DNA from: Symbiodinium natans
Lineage: Eukaryota; Sar; Dinophyceae; Suessiales; Symbiodiniaceae
Direction: 5' to 3'
Length of the DNA: 64,000 nt
NCBI GenBank assembly: GCA_905221605.1
Contig: CAJNDS010000082.1
Location: 62,001 to 126,000 of the forward strand
This document shows, piece by piece, positions 10,732-20,312 of the stretch (its first letter is position 1; each line of letters starts with the position of its first letter). The translations under genes and the position numbers were made by a program. The notes under the pieces are model-generated. The model was not told the origin of the DNA. It made no database searches and saw only the letters and a program-made list of their open reading frames with translations.

Positions 10732-10825
10732 CCTAGGAGTAAAAGGGTGCCCTTATTGGTTTCAAGGGAGTTATAAGGCAACCAATTTCCCCAAAAAGGG
10801 GATAAGGGCCTACTCTGGGTCCTAG
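10732..10825. mobile_element. F3-related hairpin element
   Basis: CCTAGGAGTAAAAGGGTGCC to CTACTCTGGGTCCTAG, with interior TTATAAGGCAACC. The same module occurs at 19391-19490, 31805-31986, 51709-51804 and, more loosely, 54523-54625. Confidence 0.5.
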
Positions 10826-10963
10826 ACACCCTAAAACCCTAAACCCTAAACCCTACACCCTAAACCCCAAACCCGAAACCCTGTTCGCTATTGCAAGGCA
10901 AGACTTGCAGGCTTGCAGAGCCCGGCGAAGAGAACCCTAAACCCTAAACCCTAAACCCTAAAC

Positions 10964-11033
10964 CCTAAAGAGTCCTCATTCTCGATGTTGGCCACGGCGG
11001 CATAGAGGGCGGCGCCTTGTTTCCCCGCCTTTT
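10964..11033 (-). CDS. Probable exon, hypothetical protein
   Basis: After CTGAG the minus strand reads KAGKQGAALYAAVANIENED, 22 codons, and ends within TTTAGG followed by GTTTAGG. Composition is strongly protein-like. The donor would be the second unit of a telomere-like array. Confidence 0.5.
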
Positions 11034-11209
11034 CTCAGGAGGCAAGGCGAGATCCTAAACCTCAAAGATTTTAGGGTTTAGGGTTTAGGGTTCCCTAACC
11101 TGCTCACCCCACCTACCCCCCCCCCCCCCCCCCCCCCCCCCAAGCCCTCCCCAATCCAAACCTCCTAGAGGCAAGCCTAAGCGGGTTTAGGGATATCATC
11201 CACCGGGGA

Positions 11210-11408
11210 ATCTTCGCCGACCACTCCCCCGCACCCAACCCTTCAAGGGTTCAAGGGTGCCTGCAGATTGCTTCACCCAACACTTCATGGCGCCACCTGC
11301 CTCTACCTTTCATGCCACATGGATGTTCCCCAAGACCTTGCGCAAGACCCTGGGAGCCAATCCATGGCTCCAATGTGCACTCAGCTGTTCTTCTACAACA
11401 CTGAAACC
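11210..11408 (+). CDS. Exon-like ORF, hypothetical
   Basis: About 66 open codons ending HMDVPQDLAQDPGSQSMAP then MCTQLFFYNTET. It is followed by GTAAAC, a usable donor. No domain recognised. Confidence 0.35.
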
Positions 11409-12109
11409 GTAAACCCTAAACCCTAAACCCTCAAACCCGAACCCTAAACCCTACTCCCTTGGACCTCCCGAAGTATACTGACATTGTCCCCTCTCGGCCC
11501 TAAACTGTATAATGGCAGGAACCCCTACATGAGCTAGCGTAAGCTGCCCAAAGAAACGGTTCTGTTCCATGAAGCTCTAAACCTCTAAACCCCCCGACAT
11601 CCGCACAGCCAGATGCCTCACTGTCGTGGCCGTCACCGCCGCCCTGGCAGGATGCTGTAGAGTGCTGTCTTCCGAACCCCCCCCCGAAGTCCATCTGAAA
11701 CCCGAAGCCGAAACCCTAAAAGCCTTGAAGCCTCTAGAGTCCTAAGGCCCTTCCCCCAAATGAGGGCCGGAGAAGCCTAAACCCTCAACCCCAAGGCCCA
11801 CGGCCTAAACCCCAAAACTGGCCGAGATTGCCAGTCCCCCACCAGCCCCAAACCCTAGACCCCAAACCTTCGATCCTGGAACGTTTGTCCTTTGCTCTGT
11901 CTCCCTCAGCCATGAACCTTAAGCCTTCCGCCCCAAGCCCTAAAGCGCAGAGCTCTGGAAGCCCTAAGCCCTGCAGCCGGAACCCCAGATCCTAACACTT
12001 CTCTCTTGGGTTCTGTCTGATATGATTCGCGAATGGGCTCTGATCTGCTTCGTGGACGACGTGAATCTTACCGGTTCTCAATTACTCTGCCCTTTTTATC
12101 CCACAATAG

Positions 12110-12175
12110 TTGCACCGCGCAGAAGCAGGTCATCATGTCTGGGCCCAGTCGCGTGGACGATGGCAAGCGTGTGCT
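12110..12175 (+). CDS. Probable exon with canonical splice sites
   Basis: CCCACAATAG and then 22 codons reading CTAQKQVIMSGPSRVDDGKR, ended by GCT followed by GTAAGG. Splice sites and composition are both good. An island just upstream (12025-12066) reads SDMIREWALICFVDD and ends at GTGAAT, but its phase does not match, so the two are not joined here. Confidence 0.5.
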
Positions 12176-12351
12176 GTAAGGAATCCTTACCCTAAGATTC
12201 CCCAATGTCATTCAATGTGCCTTGTCACCATAGTAGCATAAGAGCAGTGTCATCCTGCGATGATAGATGCCTTGAATATCAACTTCTTGCTTTACCCAGG
12301 GACCTGCCTCGAACCCGAAGCCCGAAACTAACTCCTAAGCCCTCCACCCTG

Positions 12352-12460
12352 TTGGTAGCCCAGGAACCATATTTTGGTAAGGGTACCCTTTCTTGGGTTG
12401 GTCACTTCAGAAGGGAACCTTGAACCAAAGAAAGGGAACGGGTGCCACTGGGCTACCAAG
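12352..12460. mobile_element. Family F3 TIR element (introner-like), copy 1
   Basis: Starts TTGGTAGCCCAGGAACCATA and ends GCCACTGGGCTACCAAG, an inverted repeat. The interior GGTACCCTTTCTTGGG and AAGGGAACCTTGAACCAAAG matches the copies at 14181 and 26531. The ends contain GT (TTG/GTAGCC) and AG (CCAAG). Confidence 0.7.
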
Positions 12461-12496
12461 CCCTATAGAACCTCTGAGCTTGAAACACCGACAGCA

Positions 12497-12584
12497 TAAA
12501 CCCTAAACCCTAAACCCTAAACCCTAAACCCTAAACCCTAAACCCTAAACCCTAAACCCTAAACCCTAAACCCTAAACCCTAAA
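12497..12584 (+). repeat. CCCTAAA array, about 12 near-perfect units
   Basis: One of the purest and longest interstitial arrays in the window, 88 bp of uninterrupted TAAACCC. A head-to-head TTTAGGG array follows at 12663-12726, with a short coding-like island between. Confidence 0.95.
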
Positions 12585-12592
12585 GCAACACC

Positions 12593-12660
12593 GGGCAGCT
12601 CGGCCAAGGCTGCATCAAGCCTCGGCCCAAAGGGGGAAGCTCCGGGCTTTGGCAGCTTCT
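12593..12660 (-). CDS. Exon-like island between two arrays
   Basis: The minus strand reads KKLPKPGASPFGPRLDAALA after CCCAAG, while the plus strand reads SSAKAASSLGPKGEAPGFGS. Either could be the exon. The island is bounded by CCCTAAA on the left and TTTAGGG on the right. Confidence 0.35.
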
Positions 12661-12801
12661 TGGGTTTAGGGTTTAGGGTTTAGGGTTTAGGGTTTAGGGT
12701 TAGGGTTTAGGGTTTAGGGTTTAGGGAGTCCCGAGCCTGTTTTGGGAGGCTTACATCAAAGGTTCCTTTATGGGGGTGGGGGGGGGGGAGGGCTTTTCAA
12801 G

Positions 12802-12847
12802 AGCGCGCGGTCACTTTGTGAAGCGCAAGAATGCCAAGCCCAACATG
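12802..12847 (+). CDS. Small probable exon
   Basis: TTTTCAAG, then open codons reading ARGHFVKRKNAKPNM, then GTCGGG. One base plus 15 codons. Basic composition; function unknown. Confidence 0.35.
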
Positions 12848-13204
12848 GTCGGGGTTTATACCCTAAACCCCGAAATCCTGAACCCTGAGCCCTAAACCCC
12901 AAACCCTTAATCCTAACCACCGAACCGCAAGGCTAAACCCTGAACCCTAAACACCTCACAAGCTCTTCCGTACCCCGAACCCCCACTTGCTGGTTCTTAG
13001 TTGGGCACCCTGCAGAATCTCTTGAAAGGTAGGTAAGAGGAGTACAAGTAGGAGCTAGGCCCTCAAGCAAGACCCTCCATCCCGAAAACTCCCAAGTCGG
13101 AAAGCCTTAGAACAAGAGGCAGGGAAGGTCTTGCGCAATACGGATTTAAAGAAGATACCTCATGGGGGGGACCCTCATTTTGCTTTCCTTAGTGTTGGTA
13201 TTCC

Positions 13205-13215
13205 CGTTACTATTC

Positions 13216-13257
<42 letters not shown>

Positions 13258-13282
13258 GTTATTATTATTATGATTATTAGAT
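13205..13282. repeat. (ATT)n microsatellite
   Basis: About 25 consecutive ATT units with two GTT/GATT interruptions, directly 3' (minus strand) of the EF-hand exon at 13318-13419. Confidence 0.95.
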
Positions 13283-13317
13283 TTTTATTATTAATATTCG
13301 AGTGTTACGTCTGCTAC

Positions 13318-13419
13318 CTTCTCCGGTATGGCGGCCGGGCGGCTCTTCTTTGTTGAGCTTGCCGTTGCCGTCGGTATCGAGCTTGCTCATGTCCACCTCA
13401 GCGGCTGCAGCCGAAGACC
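13318..13419 (-). CDS. EF-hand exon of a calcium-binding protein
   Basis: The minus strand reads EVDMSKLDTDGNGKLNKEEP. DTDGNGKLNKEE is a textbook EF-hand loop: Asp at 1 and 3, Asn at 5, Gly at 6, hydrophobic at 8, Glu at 12 (bases 13343-13378). The acceptor is TTTAG of a TTTAGGG array on the same strand, with the exon starting GGTCTTCG. The donor is GAGAAG followed by GTAGCA. An EF-hand loop binds Ca2+, so this belongs to a calcium-binding protein, but the full domain set is unknown. A second EF-hand-like exon lies 2.1 kb upstream on the same strand. Confidence 0.65.
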
Positions 13420-13930
13420 CTAAACCCTAAACCCTAAACCCTAAATCCTAAACTCCCTGGATCCACGACTTGGAGTAGGCCCTTAGGCGGTGTTGTAGAT
13501 TCTTGAACACTTGGGGAGTTCCAGGGTTTTAGGCTGTGAGGTTCCTTTTTGTGGCATTTTTTCGATTTTGGGAGTCGAAGGTTGCTTCAAGAAGGGCAGC
13601 CCTCGCTCGCTACCAGCATATCTAAAGGGGCCTAAACTGTCTTGAAGCCTTAGACCCCAAAATGGCTTTCTTTCACACCCCTTTTAGGGGTCAGGGATTC
13701 GGGATTAGGGTTTCGGGCCTTTAGGGCTTTTAGGGGCTTTCTTAGCTTTAGGGGTTTTAGGGGTTAGGGATGAGGGTTTAGGGTAGGCTGAGGTGTCTTT
13801 GGATGCGCAGGCTCCAAAGGTCACAGCTTGTAGACCATGGCGGAGTTTCCCTGAAGAACAAACCTTAACCCCTAAACCACAAAGTCCCTAAACCCTTGCC
13901 TTGGGGTTTAGGATTTCGGGTCTGGGGCTT

Positions 13931-14534
13931 CTAGGGCTGCCTTTCCGAAGAAAGGCCCATCAGCTGCTCAAGCAAGACCGTGCTTGCCAAGGCAGTATGT
14001 TCCATAACATCTGTGAAGTACACGAAGTTCCGCTCTGCCCAAACCCCAAACCCCAAACCCTAAACCCCAAACCCTGAACCCTAAACCCTAAACCCCAAAC
14101 CCCAAACCCCAAACGGCGTGCTTCTGAAGACCACAGCAGGCCAATGCACGAGAGCTCTTGACGGGCCGGTCCATCGAACTTTGGTAGCCCAGTAACCACC
14201 CAAAGAGCCCAATACCTCTTAAACAAGGAATATGCCTTAAATCATATAGGGATCCCTTAATATGATTTAAGGTATATTCCGTATTTAAGGGGTATTGGGC
14301 TCTCTGGGCATATTATGATAGGGCCACCCTTCTTTGGGCTGGCTACTTTATAAGGGAACCTTGAAACCAAAAAATGGGGAACAGGGTACCGCTGGGCTAC
14401 CAAGGATTTCGTTTGCCACTCCATCCAACAGCAGAAGGCTGACTTCGTGGCAGATAGGTTCGCTGCTCGTAGATGGCAAATATGGGTTTGTCGCGCCGCT
14501 GTCTCCCTCTGCCACGCGTATGGCTTTGCCACCC
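13931..14534 (-). CDS. Three-exon gene segment with an in-frame introner
   Basis: Exons 14401-14534, 14115-14178 and about 13941-14034 join in frame. Exon 1 starts at a TTTAG acceptor and reads AWQRETAARQTHICHLRAAN then SAFCCWMEWQTKSL. Exon 2 reads FDGPARQELSCIGLLWSSEA. Exon 3 reads RNFVYFTDVMEHTALASTVL then LEQLMGLSSERQ. Intron 1 (14179-14400) is an F3 TIR element, phase 0, from TTG/GTAGCC to CAAAG. Intron 2 is a TTTGGGG/TTTAGGG array from GTTTGG to TTGGGCAG, phase 1. Exon 3 ends at a TAG stop (13931) or a GC donor (13940). Exons 1 and 2 also read through in frame on the plus strand, so the strand rests mainly on exon 3. The SAFCCW pattern loosely recalls Sfi1-like centrin-binding repeats (speculative). 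Confidence 0.5.
14181..14404. mobile_element. Family F3 TIR element (introner-like), copy 2, with nested palindrome
   Basis: Ends TTGGTAGCCCAGTAACC and GCTGGGCTACCAAG. Nested inside is a 98-bp near-perfect palindrome at 14205-14302: GAGCCCAATACC to GGTATTGGGCTC, centred near AGGGATCCCT. The rest matches the F3 copies at 12352 and 26531. It sits exactly as a phase-0 intron of the gene above. Confidence 0.7.
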
Positions 14535-14772
14535 CTAAACCCCCAAACCCCTTAACCCCTCAACCCTAAATCGCTAAACCCCTAAGCCCCTAAGCCCCTA
14601 AACCCGCAAACCGCGAAACCCAAAGCTTTCAGCTTAAAACACCCCGTCGTTTGACCCCAAGCTCAAAATTCCCCGTTCGTACTTCAATCCCCAGCTCCCC
14701 TCCCACCCCTCAGCCTTGTGTTTTTTTTGTGGAGGGCTTAAGGCTTGAGGTTGAAGGTTGCGAGGGTGGAGT

Positions 14773-14835
14773 AACCCTAAACCCTAAACCCTAAACCCTA
14801 AACCCTAAACCCTAAACCCTAAACCCTAAACCCTA
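14773..14835 (+). repeat. CCCTAAA array, 9 units
   Basis: Pure run of AACCCTA units flanked by diverged variants. Confidence 0.9.
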
Positions 14836-15092
14836 CCTTACTGTAACAACTAAACCTCAAGCTCTAAACCCTAACCCTGAATCTTGGGAACATCAGGAGC
14901 CCGCTTACTTCCGTCATCCTAAAGCCTTACAACCCTAAACCCTAAACCCTAAACCCTGAACCCTGAACCCTAAACCTGAACCCTAAACCTGAGCCCTGAA
15001 CCCTGAACCCCGCCTTGGCAAGCTGAGGATTTGTTGCCTGCAAAGGGACTAAGTGGCTTGGGCCACTAGAGGTCAAAAACACGCACATGTAC

Positions 15093-15184
15093 TGCCAGGG
15101 CATCTAAGATTGCCTTCAAAACGCCTTTTAAGAGAGCCCACAACTCCCCGGCACACGCAGGATGCACCTCAGGGCCTCCCAAGC
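15093..15184 (-). CDS. Probable exon, helical protein
   Basis: After TTTTTGCAG the minus strand reads LGGPEVHPACAGELWALLKG then VLKAILDALA, and ends at GCA followed by GTACAT. Leucine-rich helices with even spacing suggest an alpha-helical repeat, but no family is named. It lies between the EF-hand exon at 15411-15496 and the three-exon segment at 14534. Confidence 0.55.
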
Positions 15185-15410
15185 CTGCAAAAACGAATCT
15201 GAAAAGAGCGCCCGGGAGTACCCAAACGCCGTGCAAAGAAACAGGCTACGGTTCTGACTTACTGCAAAAATGTCAAAATAGTAAGGAGACCCCAAAACCT
15301 CACAATTCGAGAGTCGTCGGCTGGGGAAGCAAGAGGGGGCTTCCCCTGAACCCTGAACCCCCTTGAACCCTGAACCCTGAACCCCAAACCCTAAACCCTA
15401 AACCCTAAAC

Positions 15411-15496
15411 CCTAAAGAGGGGCTCGCCTGCAGTTGCTGCAGCTCTGTCTGCGCGATGAGTTGGTCACGGTCCGCATCCAGAACCTTCATGATCTC
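15411..15496 (-). CDS. EF-hand-like exon
   Basis: The minus strand reads EIMKVLDADRDQLIAQTELQ. DADRDQLIAQTE fits the EF-hand loop at positions 1, 3, 5, 8 and 12 (Asp, Asp, Asp, Ile, Glu), with Gln in place of the usual Gly at 6 (bases 15443-15478). The acceptor is GAGCCAG. The donor is either GTTTAGG in the following array or GCGAGC at 15427. It could be the N-terminal EF-hand of the same protein as 13318-13419; the phase chain between them is not fully resolved. Confidence 0.55.
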
Positions 15497-15862
15497 CTGG
15501 CTCGGGGGGTCTGATTTCTACAAGGGGTATCCTTTGGGTTTAGGGTTTAGGGTTTTGGGTTGATGGTGCATGGCTTCAAGGTTGGACGGGGTTTGCATCA
15601 AGGGCTTTATGGTTCAGGGTTTGAGGTCTCGTTTGCTACGGTGCAGCCTTAGAGGTCTAAAGGCGGCGCAGAGCCTGTTGAACGGACACTTTGTTTGTCA
15701 AGGGGAAGGCTCGGATATCTGATCGAGAAACTCTAAAAGCTTCGCAAGGCCGGGGAGTCTTCGCTTTCTGAGGCCTTTGCAGGGCCTAAAAGCCACAGAA
15801 TAAGACCCTTTCGACAGTCCAACTCTCATTTCATCCCTTTCAAACGCCCCCGGAATTTTCAG

Positions 15863-15929
15863 CAAACTCCCCCGTGAGTCGGTCCTCGCGGCATCCCGTG
15901 GGCTGCTGGCTGCACTTCTCGGCCTGCAG
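15863..15929 (+). CDS. Probable exon
   Basis: CGGAATTTTCAG, then 22 codons reading KLPRESVLAASRGLLAALLG, then CTGCAG followed by GTGCTTTAGGG. Canonical acceptor and donor. The minus strand is also open (HLQAEKCSQQPTGCRED). Confidence 0.4.
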
Positions 15930-16005
15930 GTGCTTTAGGGTTTAGGGTTCAGCGTTCAGGGTTTCAGGGTTTGGGGTTTGGGGTTCAGGGTTTGGGGTTT
16001 AGGGT

Positions 16006-16536
16006 TTGGGGTTTAGGGTTTTTGGGGAAGAGGTAAGGGGGGGAAGGGGAGGGGCCTGCCCGCAACAGGGATGCAAAGCGGCCGTTCCTTCGAGTGCCAG
16101 GAAGTTCGTGGATGTGGCACCCAAAAAACCTGCAACCTCGCGCCACGTGCTTTCGCTATCCTCGCGTTGGAAGAGCTTCAAGGAGACGGTCGCTAGGTGG
16201 CATCAGTCTGGGCTCCTTTGTGCAGCACCGGAGCATTCCACCCCCGACTCATCGACAGGGCCCCAAGGTATCCTAGGAGTCTCCTTGCTTGCTTCGTCCG
16301 GGAATCGGAGATTCTGCAGGACAAGAAGCTCTCAACTTTGCATTGGGAACACCTGTTTCCTGCTCCATGCCGACATTCCGCATGAAGGACCCTTTTTGAA
16401 GGGCTGTTTTGAAGGGGGGGGCTGCACACCTCGGGAATGTGAACGGGGGCCCCTGCTTTTGGAAAGGGCCCTGAAGCCTAACCCCAAATCCAAAAAGATG
16501 AGGGGTTTGGCTTCAGGCAACTTGTTAGCTTGCTAG
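16006..16536 (+). CDS. Hypothetical ORF, 176 codons
   Basis: Open from a TTTAGGG array into unique sequence. The credible core (16090-16470) reads SSARKFVDVAPKKPATSRHV, RWKSFKETVARWHQSGLL and TRSSQLCIGNTCFLLHADIP. Alternative frames on both strands are also partly open. No domain recognised. Confidence 0.3.
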   Translation: MGFRVFGEEVRGGRGGACPQQGCKAAVPSSARKFVDVAPKKPATSRHVLSLSSRWKSFKETVARWHQSGLLCAAPEHSTPDSSTGPQGILGVSLLASSGNRRFCRTRSSQLCIGNTCFLLHADIPHEGPFLKGCFEGGGCTPRECERGPLLLERALKPNPKSKKMRGLASGNLLAC

Positions 16537-16544
16537 CTTGAGCC

Positions 16545-16665
16545 TGGTGATGAGGTCGATTCTGCTATGTTTTGGTACCCTAGGCAATACCCACGTGTCC
16601 TCAATGCCCAATTGGTGCTAAGGATAAAGCGGGGCATGGAAGAACACCAAGAAGGCCTCCAAGAA
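16545..16665 (+). CDS. Exon-like island
   Basis: Reads SAMFWYPRQYPRVLNAQLVL then RIKRGMEEHQEGLQER and a TAG stop. No clear acceptor. Hypothetical. Confidence 0.3.
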
Positions 16666-17629
16666 AGATAGCCAATTTTGGGTGTAGCTTCAGATTAAAT
16701 AGGTTCCTTCCTACCTTCAAACCCTAAAAACCTACCGCCTGGCCGCGGAATTTCGGGTCTTTCAGGTACAAGCAGGCTACAAACTCTAGGAAGCAGGAGG
16801 CTTCGACATAATATTGGGGGTCAGACGCCTGGGCCATTTTCGGCACACTCAGCTTCTGACCCTCTACTTCTCCCAAACCCGAATTTTTCTACTGGAAGGT
16901 TCAGTCCCCAAATAAGGGTTATCATCAGCCATAACTACAGCTAACCCTGCTTATAACCACCCATGAACCTCCAAGTACTGAAGGTTTGTACTAGGGTGCC
17001 TTTTTGGGGTGCCTACGACAGTACGCCCTCAAAATAAGGACCCCGAAAGGGACCCGAGTTTGGAGAAACGCCCTTTTGGGCTTGCAAGGTTTAGGGACAG
17101 TTAGTCGGTCCTAAAGAAAGCTATCATCAGTTCTACTTGTAGTTACCCTACTTCCAAGCCTACTTATAACTACCCATGAACCTCCAAGTACTGAAGGTTT
17201 TTGGGCTTCAAAGGTTTAGGAGGGCAGTTAGGGCTTGAATCTGTGGTCCAGGCAGCAATGGCCGGCGTCGCCTGAGTGCGAGACCGGTCTCGCCAGCAGG
17301 GTGCTGGAGGGCAAGGACCCGCGAAGCCCGAAACTCTCGCAGGGGTTTCGGGTCCCTCGTCTTTCAAAACCCCGCCCGCGCCCCAAACCCTAAACCCTAA
17401 ACTTTGAACACCGATACGGGCATCTTGCAATCACGCGGCGACTCGTCCCGGTTTTTGAGGATTTAGGTTCAGGGCTCTTGTTTTCCTACAAAAACCAGGA
17501 AAAGCCCCCCTCCCCCCCTCCCCCCGGGCACCCCCAAGCCGAAAGCTCCCTAGATTGGGCTTCTTGAAATGTCGGGGCTGGCAGGAGAGGAAGAGATCCG
17601 GTGATCCCAGAAGCAGAAAATCGTCTCAC

Positions 17630-19559
17630 GGAACACTATGGCCGTGAGCGACATGGATATTGGAGGTCCCGTGAAAGTAGTCCTTGACCCGATGCGTAGC
17701 ACTCTGAGATGGAGCCGAACATTCTTGTATTTTGTCGTTCTGGCAGAACCAGAAGAAAGGACGGAAATGACTATCAAGGGTGCAGGGTTTAGGGTTTAGG
17801 GTGTTCATGCCCAGTACCCCAAACCTTACGCCCCAAAACCCCAAAACAAACTCTATTTCCCAATAGGGCTTAGGGTTTAGGTTTTAGGGCTTAGGGTGTA
17901 GGGAGCCGAACTAGACTTTTTCAAATGTCAATCTGTTTGTTTCCTGGCGCCCGAAACCGTGCCCTGCCAGAACGCTCATGGTTCTAAACCCGAAACCCTA
18001 AACCCTAATCCCAACACCCCAAACCCTTAAGTCCAAACCCTAAACCCCAAACCCCAAACCCCAAACCCCGAACCCTAAACCCTAAACCCTACACTGACTG
18101 CAGGTGCAGGGCTGCCAGCTGCCAGAATGCTGTACTTGGAGGTCCATGGGTAGTTATAAGTAGCGTTCTAAGAGCCCCCAAGTAAGGCTAAGGGTAGAGT
18201 TACCCCCCCCCCCCCCCCCCCCCCCGCTAACGGTATAAACCCTACGTATCACTCATCATGAACTTGCAAGTAGACCAGGTTCTGCCCACAGCCGTGGCGG
18301 GGTTTTTATAGCTGCACGCTAAACCCTAAAGCCCTGTTCCCCATACCCCGTACTACGCCCTCAACCGTCCTAACAACCCCGACGCCCATACACCACGACG
18401 CCCTTAAACCCTAATGAACACCCTGACACCCTTAACACGGCAAAGCCCTAAAAAAACAAAAACCCTTAAAGCCCGAAACTCTGCACCCCCAAAGCCCTAA
18501 ACCCTAAACCCTAAAGCCCGTCAGGGGTTCGCCCTGGAACTCTGCAGCCGCAACACGTGCTTCTTCGGCACGCTCACCCGCTTGAAGTTCAGCTTCATTT
18601 TCTGGCAGCATTGCGCGCAGGGCTTCTGGGTGTTCTGTAGGGTTTAGGGTTTAGGGTTTTGCGGGCCCAAACCTTGAAAACCAAGAGCCTTCAAACCCTA
18701 AACCCTAAACCGCGAAACCCTGAAACCCTGAAGCCATAGAACCTACATCCCTAAACCTTAAAACCCTAAATTCCTAACACCCTAAATTCCTAACACCCTA
18801 AAGCCCTAGAATCCTAAAACTCGAAAACCCTAAAGCCCGAAGACCCTACAGCCCTAATACCCCAAAGCCCCGCACTACCGGCCTCTTTGTCTGGAACCTC
18901 TGCCAGCGACAGTATGGCGGTCTTGAGGGCTGCCACGACCTGGCCGAATGGCTCTCAGAAGGGAGGCCTTACCTAGTGGGTTTCGACTTGGAATGCTCCC
19001 CTTATACTAAGAGTTGCTGGATAGGATTATAGTAGGGGGCCCTGTAATCCCTAATCCCTATTCAGGACTGCTAGTATAAGGGGGAACAGCCCAAGTTTAG
19101 ACCCTAAACCCTACACCCTGTTCGGGTTGAGGGTTATGAAGTGCCAAATTCCCACTAAGAACCAGGAGGTTCATCCCACATCTTAAGGGGGCGTTTAGGC
19201 TCCAGGGGGTACATCACCCTCAAGACTGTGGCCCTAAAGCTGAGGTCCTGGCAAGGCACAAGGTATTGTTCAGGCTTTCACTGTTTAGGATCTGAGGCAA
19301 CACCCCGTAAAGTACCGTAAATCCATATCAGTCTCCAATGGGCAAAAACAAGAGGGTGCGGGATGTTAGCAGCACTGTACCGAAGAGTAAGCTAGGAATA
19401 CAAAGGGTGCCCCTCTTTGGTTTAAGGGGGCTTGAGTAAGAGAACCTAAACAGTAAGAAACGGGGAACGTGGGCTTCCTCTAGGTCCTAGGTATGGGCTA
19501 GTGCCACTCACCTGACTGGGACGACGCTTCGACACCACGGAGCACTGCAGGTACTGTTT
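17630..19559 (-). CDS. Four-exon gene segment, in-frame chain
   Basis: Exons 19512-19559, 18879-18939, 18510-18634 and 17630-17739 join in one frame. They read KQYLQCSVVSKRRPSQ; VVAALKTAILSLAEVPDKEA; EHPEALRAMLPENEAELQAG then ERAEEARVAAAEFQGEP; NDKIQECSAPSQSATHRVKD then YFHGTSNIHVAHGHSV. Donors are CAG/GTGAGT, CCG/GTAGTG, TTTAGG/GTTTAGG and TCC/GTGAGA. Acceptors are CCCAAG, GGCCAG, CTACAG and TCTGCCAG. Intron 1 holds the F2 copy at 18988-19094 and the F3-related copy at 19391-19490. Exon 3 is Ala/Glu-rich and probably coiled-coil. Function unknown. Confidence 0.55.
18136..18274. mobile_element. Family F1 TIR element, diverged copy
   Basis: TACTTGGAGGTCCATGGGTA at the left and CATGAACTTGCAAGTA at the right, with a 25-bp C run in the middle. 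Non-coding. Solo F1 ends also occur near 16966, 17174, 24526, 26895, 27405, 29956, 37932 and 38517. Confidence 0.5.
18988..19094. mobile_element. Family F2 TIR element, copy
   Basis: TTGGAATGCTCCCCTTATAC at the left and TATAAGGGGGAACAGCCCAA at the right are inverted repeats. The interior has AGGACTGCTAGTATAAG, as in the other F2 copies. It lies inside an intron of the 17630-19559 gene segment. Confidence 0.65.
19391..19490. mobile_element. F3-related hairpin element
   Basis: GCTAGGAATACAAAGGGTGC to CTCTAGGTCCTAG, same module as 10732-10825 and 51709-51804. Confidence 0.5.
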
Positions 19560-19996
19560 CTTGGGTGCTTAAGGGAAAGGGGTTCATGGGGGGTATCAAG
19601 GGAACCTTAAGGAAGCTTAGGGAGCCTTAGGAAGTAGTGGGAAGTATTGGGGAACCTTGCTTTAGAACCCTATGAGTACTACAGGATGCAGGGGCTTCTA
19701 AGTAGGGGCCGTGGTGCTTATATTCATATTTACCTTTATTTTCCGAACCAAGGTCCATGTATCTTTTATCGAACCTCTGACAAACCTTCCCCCAAAACAA
19801 GGTTGACCGGTTAATCCTTGGCATCAAGAACGGAGTGAACTACCCATCACACATTAAAGGTTGCTTACTCGGCGACGGAGCAATCTTACTTCTCCAGCAG
19901 CAACCTATTTTTGGTTGGTTATTGTCTAGGGGAACCCAGAACAAAAAAACAACGGGGTAGAGGGCACCACTGGTCTACCAAGGTTGTAGCATTCAC

Positions 19997-20113
19997 CTGC
20001 GAATCTGGGAAAAAGCCTGATCGTGCCTCCGGCTGGAGCTGCTCTTCGTTGCCTTGCCCTGGGATTTAGCTCGTGTTGATTCTTGCCCTTTGCCCTTATT
20101 GCGCCAGGAAGTG
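19997..20113 (-). CDS. Probable exon, basic low-complexity protein
   Basis: After GAGATTTTAG the minus strand reads STSWRNKGKGQESTRAKSQG then KATKSSSSRRHDQAFSQIR, and ends at CGCAG followed by GTGAAT. Good splice sites. Lys/Ser/Arg-rich, possibly disordered. Its phase does not join the exon at 19559 in this frame. Confidence 0.45.
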
Positions 20114-20312
20114 CTAAAATCTCTTCCTAATATCTAAAACTATCGGCAGGAGGCCGCATGCAGAAGTTAAGAACTCAGGCCCCTGCAACACTGCGCATAA
20201 CTCTACCAACGGACACGAAACTTGCCAATCTGATCTCCTTCTCGCTTGCGACAGCTACAAACTTATCAGGTGCTTATACTACAAACGAATCGGAAAAAAC
20301 CAGTCTAGTTAG

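Noticed and set aside
12025-12066. CFVDD as a reverse-transcriptase active site
   Set aside because: Only five residues match and no other reverse-transcriptase motif is present nearby.
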